The position numbers and the translations under genes were made by a program. The notes under the pieces were generated by a model. The model saw only the letters and a program-made list of their open reading frames with translations, was not told where the DNA came from and searched no databases. Shown here in pieces: positions 15,557 to 25,500 of a stretch of 30,270 nt of DNA; position 1 is the stretch's first letter, and each line of letters begins with the position of its first letter. The stretch is from JBEKCP01 sp050014815 (lineage in GTDB: Bacteria; Planctomycetota; Planctomycetia; Pirellulales; Thermoguttaceae): assembly GCA_050014815.1 (NCBI GenBank), contig JBEKCP010000009.1:1-30270 (forward strand), given 5' to 3'.

Positions 15557-18500
15557 ATGATGATGCAAAAAACGCGGAATTGCTTGGGATTGGTACTGCT
15601 GTGCATTGGATCGAACCTCGCGGCAGTGGCGACGGCCGCCGAGGAACCGGCGGTCGGCTCGTTGACATGCGAGTTCATGACCGATCCCTATGGGGTTGAA
15701 GCGCCCAACCCGTCGCTCGGATGGAAAATGGAATCAACAGTGCGCGCACAAAAACAAACCGCCTATCACGTCCTGGTGGCAAGCAACCGGGCGAACCTGG
15801 ACCTCAACGAGGGCGATGCCTGGGATAGCGGCAAGGTGGTTTCGGAACCTACGGCATATATCCGGTATGCTGGCGCCACACTTGTCGCCGCAAAACGGTA
15901 CTACTGGAAAGTCCGCGTCTGGGACAAGGACGATCGGCCCACGGCCTGGAGCACGCCCGCTCTCTGGGGAATGGGTTTGTTGGCTCCCACGGACTGGCAC
16001 GGTCAATGGATCGGCGGCGACACCAGCAAGGAGGTCCAGAAAGCGGCATTGCTCTTGCGAAAAACAATCTCCCTGAACAAGAAGATCAAACAGGCCACCG
16101 TTTTCATCAGCGGCCTGGGTTGGAGCGAACTGTACGTGAACGGCTCCCGCGTGGGTGATGATGTCCAATCGCCCAGTATCGCCAATTATCAATTTCGCGT
16201 GCCCTATCTCGTCTACGACATCACAAAGATCCTGTCCAGTGGTCCGAACACCATCGGCGTGCTCTTGGCCAACGGGTACTACAGTCCTGGTGGTGGTGGT
16301 TTGGTTTGCAAGTGGTCGAACGATAAGAAGTTGCGACTGGATCTGTTGGTGGAATACGAGGATCAAACCAGCGAGACGATTGTCTCCGATCCGAGTTGGA
16401 AATGGTCGCTGGGGGAGTACACCAGTGCGGAGTATAACAGGGCTGTGGATATTGACCTTGGACAGATCAAATCTGGATGGGACACGTCCACGTACGACGA
16501 CGCTGCCTGGCAGGCAGTCATGGTGAAGGAAGCGCCCGGTGGAGTCATGTCGTCCATTCCGCATCCACTGACGCAGGTGATCGGGTCACTGACGCCGACG
16601 ATCGCCAAGGGTGGTGTTTTCAAATTGCCGAAGGATTGTTATTACACTGGATATCCATGGCTGCGAACGCAGGGAAAGAAAGGACAGCAAATAAAAATTG
16701 GTGCGGGTGTGAAATCCTCGGCGGTTTTGCAGGGCGGACAGGCAACCGAGGAAATCGATCCGCGATTCACCTACCATACGGTGAACAGGTTTACGGTTAC
16801 CGGTTTGACGCAGGCGCCCAAACCGGAAGATGTGCAATGGCGGTGCGTCGGTAACGGTCTACGGCCAGTCGGTGGCTTTCTGTGTTCGGATGAAACGCTG
16901 AATTATCTTCACGACTCCGTGGTGCGGCAACTTCGCAACGCATTCATCCACGGTATCGTTATCGAATCCGCCGAAAAAAGCAATTGGTTGATTGAACCGA
17001 ACAACTTGCTTGAGTTGTCGATCTTCAACTTCGACTCGCTGGCATTCTATCGTAAACTCGAATGGGACATCCTCGCCTGGCAGCAGTCGCCCAAGGAAGG
17101 GATGCCACCCTCGGTCACGCCAGCAAAGTCTTGGTATGGTGGTTGGAACTCCATGTGGCAAGGCGGAACCGTGATGCGAATTCCACCGCAGTTGTACCAA
17201 TACTATGGCGCCATCGCCATTCCAGCGGAGTTTTATGACGGCATGAAGGTCACCGTGGAGTGGATGCGGACAAAGGCTCCAGGCCATGGGTGGGAGGGAC
17301 AGAAGGACCACAATCCACCGAGCGCGCCAACGGGCGACCTCGCGAAGAAATTGATCGACGAACCGACAAAGGAACTGATCGCCACGATCGGTTATTACGA
17401 CTATCTGCGGGGCATGAGCGAGATGGCAACGGCACTGGGTAAACAGGATGACGCGACAACCTACGGCCGGTTGGCTGAGACAGTCAAGGAAGCCTACAAC
17501 CGGCGCTTCTTTGATGCGGCGACGGGCATCTACATCGATCCGAGCGACCATAACATTCCGAAAGAAGGCAAAAAGATGTACCAGACGATCCAGGCCATGG
17601 CCTTGTGGTTCGACCTGGTGCCGGCCGGTCATGAAACGCAAGTCCTCAATCAATTGGTCGCGAGTCTCCACACCCCCGGCATGGCGGCGGGGAAATATGA
17701 TTTGAATACAGGATTCGTGGGAACCCGTTACCTGATTCGCGCCTTGGTGAAGTTTGGGCGGACGGACGAGGCATTCAACCTGACTCGTAAGACCGAATAT
17801 CCATCCTTCTTCACCACCTGTCGCAACGGAGTGTTCTGGGAAACCTGGTGTACTTACCGCACGCAATGCACTTTGGCAGCGGGTATTGATTTCCTCATGG
17901 AGGAAGGACTGGCCGGCATCCGTCCCGATCCGACTTCGCCCGGGTTCAAACATTTCATACTCAAACCGGAACCGGTGGCCGACGTGAGTTGGGTGGAATC
18001 TCACCACGAAAGTCCCTACGGACGGATCCTCAGCAACTGGAATCGCGAGAACAAGGACAATCTCCTGACGTGGGATATCGTGATTCCAGCCAGTAGCAGC
18101 GCCACGATCTTTGTGCCGACCACCGACCCTGAGAGCGTCAAGGAAAGCGGTTCGCCCGCGCGCAACGCAACGGGCGTGAAATTTCTTCGGACGGAGGAAA
18201 ATCGCGCGGTGTATGCCGTGTCGGCAGGCGTTTACCGATTCACTTCCCGGTTTCCCTCGGTCCCGGCGGCGGTCAAAGGAGTGCCAATTCCGTTCTCACA
18301 GATGAAGGCATCCGCGACGAGTTCCCAGGATGCAACTTGTTCACCCGACAAGGCAATCGACGGTGATCGTGGGACGTGTTGGTTGTCTTCCACGAATGAA
18401 CCCACATCGCCGGCAATCACGTTGGATTTGGGCGGACGATATACCATCAACGAGTTGCGGTATCTTCCTCGTCAGGATGATGCGCCGACTGGAAAGTCAA

Positions 18501-18823
18501 CGCGATTGAAGGGTGTCGTGTACCATCGTTCTGATAATGATACTACTGGGATCACGCGGTATAAAGTGTACGTCAGCACCAATGGGACGGAGTTCCAGGA
18601 AGTCAGCAGTGGTCGCTGGCGCGACGAGTCGGGCGAGGAACGAATCGCTCGTTTCAAACCGGTATCAGCCACCCACGTCAAATTGGAAGCCGATCTCCAT
18701 GTGGAAGTGATGGTTGATCAGGATGGCCGCAACGTAGCATTAGATCCGACCCGTAGCAACGTCTCCGTTGGCGAATTGACCGTCATGCAGATCGACACGC
18801 CGGCGAAAGGAACCAAACCATGA
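15557..18823 (+). CDS. GH78-type alpha-L-rhamnosidase-like protein with F5/8 C-terminal domain
   Basis: Protein of 1088 residues with a signal peptide (LGLVLLCIGSNLAAVATAA). The N-terminus (PNPSLGWKMES) and the following beta domains (GLGWSELYVNGSRVGDD) match the accessory domains of GH78. The barrel region includes FNFDSLAFYRKLEWDI, LNTGFVGTRYL and IRPDPTSPGFKHF. Residues about 912-1075 are an F5/8-type discoidin domain (DKAIDGDRGTCWLSS), which in this setting binds sugars. The usual catalytic stretch D-x-P-x-R-x-E-R-x-G-W-x-G-D is replaced by IESAEKSNWLIEP (469-481), so the standard acid residues are partly missing. W761-E762-T-W is kept, but the SxNHxxxG motif that normally follows is not. 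It may act on another sugar, use altered chemistry or only bind. AAGGAG precedes the first of three consecutive ATG-type codons. Confidence 0.8.
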   Translation: MMMQKTRNCLGLVLLCIGSNLAAVATAAEEPAVGSLTCEFMTDPYGVEAPNPSLGWKMESTVRAQKQTAYHVLVASNRANLDLNEGDAWDSGKVVSEPTAYIRYAGATLVAAKRYYWKVRVWDKDDRPTAWSTPALWGMGLLAPTDWHGQWIGGDTSKEVQKAALLLRKTISLNKKIKQATVFISGLGWSELYVNGSRVGDDVQSPSIANYQFRVPYLVYDITKILSSGPNTIGVLLANGYYSPGGGGLVCKWSNDKKLRLDLLVEYEDQTSETIVSDPSWKWSLGEYTSAEYNRAVDIDLGQIKSGWDTSTYDDAAWQAVMVKEAPGGVMSSIPHPLTQVIGSLTPTIAKGGVFKLPKDCYYTGYPWLRTQGKKGQQIKIGAGVKSSAVLQGGQATEEIDPRFTYHTVNRFTVTGLTQAPKPEDVQWRCVGNGLRPVGGFLCSDETLNYLHDSVVRQLRNAFIHGIVIESAEKSNWLIEPNNLLELSIFNFDSLAFYRKLEWDILAWQQSPKEGMPPSVTPAKSWYGGWNSMWQGGTVMRIPPQLYQYYGAIAIPAEFYDGMKVTVEWMRTKAPGHGWEGQKDHNPPSAPTGDLAKKLIDEPTKELIATIGYYDYLRGMSEMATALGKQDDATTYGRLAETVKEAYNRRFFDAATGIYIDPSDHNIPKEGKKMYQTIQAMALWFDLVPAGHETQVLNQLVASLHTPGMAAGKYDLNTGFVGTRYLIRALVKFGRTDEAFNLTRKTEYPSFFTTCRNGVFWETWCTYRTQCTLAAGIDFLMEEGLAGIRPDPTSPGFKHFILKPEPVADVSWVESHHESPYGRILSNWNRENKDNLLTWDIVIPASSSATIFVPTTDPESVKESGSPARNATGVKFLRTEENRAVYAVSAGVYRFTSRFPSVPAAVKGVPIPFSQMKASATSSQDATCSPDKAIDGDRGTCWLSSTNEPTSPAITLDLGGRYTINELRYLPRQDDAPTGKSTRLKGVVYHRSDNDTTGITRYKVYVSTNGTEFQEVSSGRWRDESGEERIARFKPVSATHVKLEADLHVEVMVDQDGRNVALDPTRSNVSVGELTVMQIDTPAKGTKP

Positions 18824-18969
18824 CAACCAGAACGATCGTTATCCTGTTGACAGGACTGTTTGTTGGCACCATCACCGTCAGCGCAACAGAACCAAGAAAC
18901 GCGCCGGCCAAATGCGCCATTATCCAGGTCCAACAGACATTTCTGATCGAGGAGCAACCGCATGATTAG
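18820..18969 (+). pseudogene. 5' remnant of a GH38 gene (49-residue frame)
   Basis: A short frame starts in an ATGA overlap with the GH78 stop codon. It encodes a signal peptide (ILLTGLFVGTITVSATEP), then NAPAKCAIIQVQQT. This matches the first mature residues of the intact GH38 protein (EKAPTRFAITRVQQT). After QQT-FL the similarity ends and the frame stops at 18967-18969, eight bases inside the next gene. The stretch GAGGAG near its end serves as ribosome-binding site for the HzsA-SUMF1 gene at 18962. It is therefore a truncated GH38 copy in which only the leader remains. Whether the peptide is still made, for example to couple translation, is unknown. Confidence 0.75.
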
Positions 18970-21900
18970 CTGCCAAAGAATAACCCAGCCGCACCAAGAC
19001 AGGATCCCTCTCCTGAACCGCCTGACCTTGGCAGCCCTTCTTCTCCTGTTGACCGGTTCCGGAGTCATTGCCGGCGACATTCCCGCCGGGCCGGCGAAGG
19101 CGGTGGAGCCCCAGGGCATCGTTTACGATCGGGGAACGCTCGATCGCGTGGCAATCCAGTTACGACATCTGTCGGCGCTGAAACAGAGTGTCGATGCGGA
19201 ACAGCGACAGTACGATGTTCTGCGTCAACAGATCCAGAAATCGGATCCGAAAAACGCCACGGACCTTCAGGTGCAGGCGGCGCGCCTGGAGCGGGCGTTG
19301 TTGTTGAAGGATCCCGACATGGCCGGTGTCGATCGCATTCTCTTCGTGCGGCGCAAAGGTGGTGAAAACTTTTGGAATCACTTTTCCTGCCTTGCAGCAA
19401 TAGGTCCGACGTCGGATGCCTTGTGCGTTCTCACTTTGTCAACGGGGGCTGTCGAAACGCTCTATGAGACCGAGCTTGGGATTTTCGATGTGAATCTGCA
19501 TTGGGATGGAAACAAGGTTCTTTTCTCATCAAGAAACGAGAGCGGGAAGAAGGGGACTTGGGCAGTCTGGGAATTTGACCTTACCACCCGGGCCGCACCT
19601 CGGCGGGTCAGTCCGTTTGATGAGAAAGATGTACATTGGATGGATGCATGCTATCTGCCCAACGACGAGATTATTCTCGCCGGAACCGCTGCTTTCTCAG
19701 GCGTTCCTTGTGTCGGTGGAATCAATATGACTTGTAATCTCTATCGTTTGGATCCGAAAAGCGGTCGCGTACGACAACTCACGTTCGATCAGGATGTTTC
19801 GTCGTATCCGATGGTTCGGCAGGATGGTCAGATCATGTACATCCGCTGGGAATACATGGACACGCCACATCAACACAATCGCCAATTGTTTACCATGCGA
19901 CCCGACGGATCCGTTCAACGTTCGCTCTTCGGCAGCAATATGGTCTGGCCCACCTCAATGGATTACCCCAAGGATATCCCCAATGAACCAGGGAAGATCA
20001 TCACCATCGTCAGTGGTCACCATACTCCACGAGTGGGGGATTTAGTATTACTCGACATGAATAGAGGCGGAGGAGAGGCCCGAGCGGCGGTGGCTTTCTT
20101 TAACGATCCGTCACGACGAGACGGTTTTGTTCCGTCGCCAGACGACAACATCAATTGGGATGGAGGAGGCATCAATAACAAATTCGTACATCCCTGGCCC
20201 TTGAGTAGTCAACGCATTCTTGCCTCCACAATGGGAAGAAGAGAAACGAGTTATTCGTTGGTATTCGTATCTCGACCGGTCACTGGCGATCCCGATCTGG
20301 TCATGCCACTTCTGAATTTTAATGGGAGGAATTGTCTGCAACCTATACCACTTCTGCCTCGTCGTCGGCCACCGGTTATCCCCGATATGGTTGATCTGAA
20401 TCAGGATTTCGGCATTGTGATGGTTCAAGATGTGTATCAGGGTAAAGGTTTGGAAGGAATCCCTCGTGGGATCATCAAGTCGTTGCGATTGATCGAACCC
20501 TATTACCTACCGTTCGGCGGTGCTAAGAATTTCGCCTGTGGCGTTGCGGGACCTTGGGATTGCCGCCGCATCGTTGGAACTGTTCCGGTTGAAGAGGACG
20601 GTTCCGCATCATGGAAGGCTCCCGCCAACGTACCGCTCGCGATTCAGGCGCTGGACGCCGAGGGCAAAGCCGTGGCGATCATGCGTTCGTGGTACACCGT
20701 AATGCCCGGCGAGAAAATTTCCTGTGTCGGTTGCCATGAACGCGCGAATGATGTTGTCAAAACCTCCAAATCATCTCAAGCACCTATGCGTACACCATCC
20801 GATATTCGTCCCTGGTATGGTCCGGCGCGCGGATTCAGTTTTGTTCATGAAGTGCAGCCCGTTTTGGATCGATTCTGCGTCGGTTGCCATGACGGAAGCA
20901 GACCAGACCGATCCGATTTTCGTCCCTCGGACAAGTTGATCTTTCCCAACATTTGGGGACAACCGACCACTTTCGTCCAACGCGGAAAGCCGCCAGCAAC
21001 CGTCAGTTGGGATACGGCTGGTTGGGGTTTTCCAAAGGTCTCTCCCGCCTATTACGCTCTCCAAGCCTATGTCCATCGCCCTGGTCCTGAAAGCAATATC
21101 GGACTGCCTCTGCCCATGGAGTGGCACGCGGATACCAGCGATCTGATACAAATGCTCAAGGCCGGACATCATGGAGTTGTCCTCGACGCCGAAAGTTGGG
21201 ATCGTCTGATAACCTGGATTGACATGAACGTTCCATTTCATGGCAACTATGGCGGCAGTGAGTCACTCCAACGGCGTCATGAATTGTGGACCAAGTATGC
21301 CAAGGCTCGTCCCGATCTGGAAGTGTTGCCGCCGACACCCGCGCCCGTCGCTTTCCAGGCGCCGAAAATAAATCCGAACAAACCGGACCAAAACCTTTCT
21401 GTTCGCGGATGGCCTTTCTCCGCCGAGACGGCGGCCCAAAAGATCAAGGAGACGATCACCAGTCGCAATCACAAACCAGAACTGATATGTGATCTTGGCG
21501 AAGGCGTTACCCTGCGTCTGGTGCTGATCCCCGCCGGATCATTCGTGATGGGTAGCCGCGAGGGTTACGACAACGAGTATCCGTGCACAGACGTGAAGAT
21601 CGCAGAACCATTCTATCTCGGCGTCGCCCAAGTTAATAATGAACAGTATGCCCGATTCGATCAGGCCCACGACAGCGGCTATCTTAGTCAGTACGGATAC
21701 GGCCAATTCAGCCGGGGACTATCGGCCCGCAATCCCAAGCAACCCGTCATCCGTGTGAGTTGGAATCGAGCGCGGGCTTTTTGCACGTGGTTGAAAACGA
21801 AAACCGGTCTCGACGCCGACCTTCCCACTGAGGCTCAATGGGAATGGGCCTGCCGTGCCGGCACTGCGACGCCGATGTGGTACGGAGGAACCGATCAACC

Positions 21901-22408
21901 TTGGGTGGAAGGAGAACGACGCTTTGATAATCTGGCTGACAGTTCGATCAAGGGATTTCTCATTCGGGGCGGAGAAAAGACGTCGCTGTTTATGCCCCAC
22001 AATGACAAAGTCAATGATCTCGCTGCTGGTCCCGTGCCATCAGTGGGAGCATATTGTGAAACCTGGGAAAGGCATCCGATTGCCATCCCGGCCACGGGAT
22101 TTGTGGCCAACCCCTTCGGTCTTCTCAACATGCACGGCAACGTTCGCCACTGGACCCGCAGTCTGCTACGACCCTACCCGTATCGGGCGGACGACGGGCG
22201 TGAAGATATTCAAACAGAAGGAGTCCGGGTGGTGCGTGGCGGATCATTTTATGATCTTCCGAACCGGGCGACGTCCTCGTTTCGAATCGGCTACCCATCC
22301 TGGATGCGTCCCTGGAATGTCGGGTTTCGGGTCATGGTAAACGTTCCTGTTCCGGGAAAGTCGCCGTGGAGAATCGTGACTGTCAACGATCAGGCACACG
22401 ACTCCTGA
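18962..22408 (+). CDS. HzsA-like dihaem cytochrome fused to SUMF1/FGE-like domain, copy 1
   Basis: Protein of 1148 residues. A hydrophobic segment (LTLAALLLLLTGSGVIAGD) forms the signal peptide. Residues about 110-470 are propeller-like (VRQDGQIMYIRWEYMDTPH). Residues about 480-600 match the HzsA middle domain: DVYQGKGLEGIPRG, then RRIVGTVPVEEDGSASWKAP. Haem motifs are C588-VG-CH and C639-VG-CH. Residues about 840-1140 are a formylglycine-generating-enzyme-like domain (LRLVLIPAGSFVMGS, PTEAQWEWACRAG, VVRGGSFYDLPNR). The end of that domain lacks the paired cysteines that bind copper in true FGE, so sulfatase activation is unlikely and a binding or other role is more plausible. Relative to copy 2 it carries insertions near residues 660-680 and 1020-1035 and has noticeably more A/T at codon third positions. 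The start at 18962 is set by GAGGAG upstream and the signal peptide. Confidence 0.85.
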   Translation: MISCQRITQPHQDRIPLLNRLTLAALLLLLTGSGVIAGDIPAGPAKAVEPQGIVYDRGTLDRVAIQLRHLSALKQSVDAEQRQYDVLRQQIQKSDPKNATDLQVQAARLERALLLKDPDMAGVDRILFVRRKGGENFWNHFSCLAAIGPTSDALCVLTLSTGAVETLYETELGIFDVNLHWDGNKVLFSSRNESGKKGTWAVWEFDLTTRAAPRRVSPFDEKDVHWMDACYLPNDEIILAGTAAFSGVPCVGGINMTCNLYRLDPKSGRVRQLTFDQDVSSYPMVRQDGQIMYIRWEYMDTPHQHNRQLFTMRPDGSVQRSLFGSNMVWPTSMDYPKDIPNEPGKIITIVSGHHTPRVGDLVLLDMNRGGGEARAAVAFFNDPSRRDGFVPSPDDNINWDGGGINNKFVHPWPLSSQRILASTMGRRETSYSLVFVSRPVTGDPDLVMPLLNFNGRNCLQPIPLLPRRRPPVIPDMVDLNQDFGIVMVQDVYQGKGLEGIPRGIIKSLRLIEPYYLPFGGAKNFACGVAGPWDCRRIVGTVPVEEDGSASWKAPANVPLAIQALDAEGKAVAIMRSWYTVMPGEKISCVGCHERANDVVKTSKSSQAPMRTPSDIRPWYGPARGFSFVHEVQPVLDRFCVGCHDGSRPDRSDFRPSDKLIFPNIWGQPTTFVQRGKPPATVSWDTAGWGFPKVSPAYYALQAYVHRPGPESNIGLPLPMEWHADTSDLIQMLKAGHHGVVLDAESWDRLITWIDMNVPFHGNYGGSESLQRRHELWTKYAKARPDLEVLPPTPAPVAFQAPKINPNKPDQNLSVRGWPFSAETAAQKIKETITSRNHKPELICDLGEGVTLRLVLIPAGSFVMGSREGYDNEYPCTDVKIAEPFYLGVAQVNNEQYARFDQAHDSGYLSQYGYGQFSRGLSARNPKQPVIRVSWNRARAFCTWLKTKTGLDADLPTEAQWEWACRAGTATPMWYGGTDQPWVEGERRFDNLADSSIKGFLIRGGEKTSLFMPHNDKVNDLAAGPVPSVGAYCETWERHPIAIPATGFVANPFGLLNMHGNVRHWTRSLLRPYPYRADDGREDIQTEGVRVVRGGSFYDLPNRATSSFRIGYPSWMRPWNVGFRVMVNVPVPGKSPWRIVTVNDQAHDS

Positions 22409-22424
22409 CGGAAGCCAGTCGTTG

Positions 22425-22538
22425 ACTGTACAACAAGATGAGATACATCCGACCCCAGCCGGGGCGAAAGTGCTCGCCGATCTGATGATTGCCAAAATTA
22501 GACCGTACCTCATTCCGAACCAAGGAGTAAAGCCGTGA
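22425..22538 (+). pseudogene. 3' remnant of an SGNH hydrolase gene
   Basis: The frame ending in TGA at 22536-22538 reads QQDEIHPTPAGAKVLADLM, then IRPYLIP. This matches the C-terminus of the intact SGNH esterase (ADGIHPTPAGAEVLAKFM, then IKEYL), including the catalytic Asp-x-x-His block. Nothing upstream in the gap resembles the rest of an esterase, so only the last 35 or so codons survive. The TGA overlaps the GTG start of the next gene, and AAGGAG within the remnant is that gene's ribosome-binding site. Confidence 0.75.
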
Positions 22539-25500
22539 TTGCCCACTCAGGAATCGCTCGACCGCGCCACGACAGGGTTCCTCTCCGGAACGGCCTGACC
22601 TTGGCGTCCCTTCTTTTCCTGTTGACCGGTTCCGGGCTCATTGCCGGCGATGTCCCCGCCGGACCGGCGAAGGCGGTGGAGCCCCAGGGCTTCGTTTACG
22701 ATCGGGGAACGCTCGATCGCGTGGCAATGCAGTTGCGGCATCTGTCGGCGCTGAAACAGGGTGTCGATGCGGAACAACGACAGTACGAGGGCTTCCGTGA
22801 ACAGGCAAAGAAAGCGGATCCGAAGAACGCCCCCGATTTCGAGGCGCAGGCGGCGCGTTTGGAGCGGGCGCTGCTGTTGAAGGACCCAAGCATGGCCGGT
22901 ATCGACCGCATCCTCTTTGTGCGACGGAAGAGCGGCAAGGGGTGTTTCAATTACTCCGCCGAAAAAATGCCGGCCAACTGGGTCAATCTGTCGATTGTGG
23001 ATGGGTCGAAAGACGCCTTGTGCGTTCTCACGCTATCGTCGGGAGCGGTCGAGACGCTGTACGAAACGGATCAAGGCATTCACGAGGTGAATCTGCACTG
23101 GGACGGCGGCAAAGTTCTGTTCTCTTCGCGGGTCAATGGCGCATGGGCGGTCTGGGAATTCGATCTCGCGACCCGGGCTGCGCCACGACGGGTGAGTCCC
23201 GCGGATGAACCGGGCGTGCATTGGATGGATGCGTGCTATTTGCCCAACGACGAGATCATTCTCGCCGGGACCGCTGCCTTCCAAGGCGTTCCCTGTATCG
23301 ACGGATCCGGATTGACCTGCAATTTGTATCGTCTCGATCCCAAGTCGGGTGGGGTCCGGCAACTCACTTTCGATCAGGAACAGACCTGGAATCCGACCGT
23401 GCTCGAAGACGGTCAAATAATGTATGTCCGCTGGGAATACATGGACACGCCGCATCCGTTGAACCGCCAGTTGTTTACCATGCGGCCCGACGGGACCGTT
23501 CAGCGGTCCCTGTTCAAGAGCAACATGGTCTGGCCCACGTCGATGTTTTTTGCCCGGCCGATTCCGAACGAACCGGGAAGGGTCGTCGCCGTGGTCAGCA
23601 ATCATCATGGAAAGGCCCGGCGAGGCGACCTGGTGCTCTTCGACTTGCATCGCGGCGGCGGAGAGGGGAAGGCTGCCGTGGCCTTCCTCGCCGACGCGGA
23701 ACGACGCGACGGGTTTGTTCCTCCTATTGCCGATAGCGTCAATTACGACAACGGCCTGGTGAAGGGGAACTTCCTGCATCCGTGGCCGTTGAACGGCCGG
23801 CAGTTTCTGGCCGCCTCGGGAACACGATTGGTCCTGATATCGCGCCCGGCTGCCGGCGACCCCGATCTGGTTACGCCGCTCTTGGACATCATAGGAGAGA
23901 CTTGCCTGGAGCCCATTCCGCTTCGTCCTCGTCGCCGACCGCCGGTCATTCCCGACACGGTCGATCCGAATCAAGACTTCGCCGTCGTGATGGTCCATGA
24001 CGTGTATCAAGGCAAGGGATTGGAGGGCGTTCCGCGGGGAACGATCAAATCTCTCCGCTTGATCGAACCATACTACCTTCCCTTCCGGGTCGCTCCCAAA
24101 CTCGGCGTGGCCGGTCCGTGGGACTTGCGCCGCATCGTGGGCACGGTCCCGGTCGAGGAGGACGGCTCGGCGTCATGGAAGGCCCCGGCCAATGTGCCAC
24201 TTGCCATCCAAGCCCTGGATGCCGAGGGGAAAGCCGTGGCGATCATGCGTTCGTGGTATACGGCAATGCCCGGCGAGCGGGTCTCCTGCCTGGGATGCCA
24301 CGAGCAACAACAGGACGTTCCCCGGATCTATGGACCGAATAAGGCATCCGTCCGTGCGCCGTCGGACATCCATCCTTGGTATGGTCCGTCGCGAGGTTTC
24401 AGTTTCGTTCACGAGGTACAACCGGTTTTGGATCGGTTTTGCCTCGGCTGCCACGACGGGAGCAAGGCTGGTCGGCCAGATTTCCGAGCTGCGACGAAGC
24501 TGGTTCAGCCTGGCGGTTGGGGAAAGCCCCAGGTGACTCCATCCTATCAAGCCTTACAGGCCTACGTGCGCCGACCCGGCCCGGAAAGTAATATGGAACT
24601 CCACTTGCCCATGGAATGGCATGCCGATACCAGCGATCTGATTCAAATGTTCAAGATCGGACATCACGGGGTTGAACTGGATGCCGAGGCTTGGGACCGC
24701 CTGATAACCTGGATCGACATGAACGTTCCGTTTCACGGCAACTACGGGAGCAATAAGAACAGTAATTCACTCCAGCGGCGGCAGGAATTGTGGGCCAAAT
24801 ACGCCAAGCCCCGTCCCAATCTGGAAGTATTGCCGCCGCTTCCGCCGCCAGTCCCCTTTCAGTCGCCAAGAACGACCCCGAGTAAACCGGACCAGAAACT
24901 GCTTGTGGACGGATGGCCATTCTCACCCGAGACGGCGGCCGGGAAGGTCAAGGAGGCGATGGCCGACGGCAATCTCAAGTCGGAACTGGTCTGTGACCTT
25001 GGCGAGGGCGTCACCATGCGCCTGGTACTGATCCCCGCCGGAACCTTTGTGATGGGCAGCAACGAAGATTACGACAACGAGTATCCTTGCTCGGTGGTGA
25101 AGATCGACAAACCTTTCTATCTGGGCGCCACGGAAGTTACCAACGAGCAGTACGCCCGCTTTGATCCGGCCCATGAGAGCGGATACCTTAGTCAATACGG
25201 GTATTTTCAGACCACTCGCGGTCTGTCGGCCCGCGATCCCCAACAGCCGGTCATTCGCGTGAACTGGAATCGGGCACGGGCTTTTTGCGATTGGTTGACG
25301 GCCAAGACCGGTCTCCATGCGGATCTGCCGACCGAGGCCCAGTGGGAATGGGCCTGCCGGGCCGGCAGCACCACGCCGATGTGGTACGGGAGAAGCGATC
25401 AGTCCTGGGTGGATGGCAAACGACGATTCGATAATTTGGCCGACAGTTCCATCAAAGAACTACTCGTCCGCGACGGCGGGACGAAAACACCCCTGTTCAT

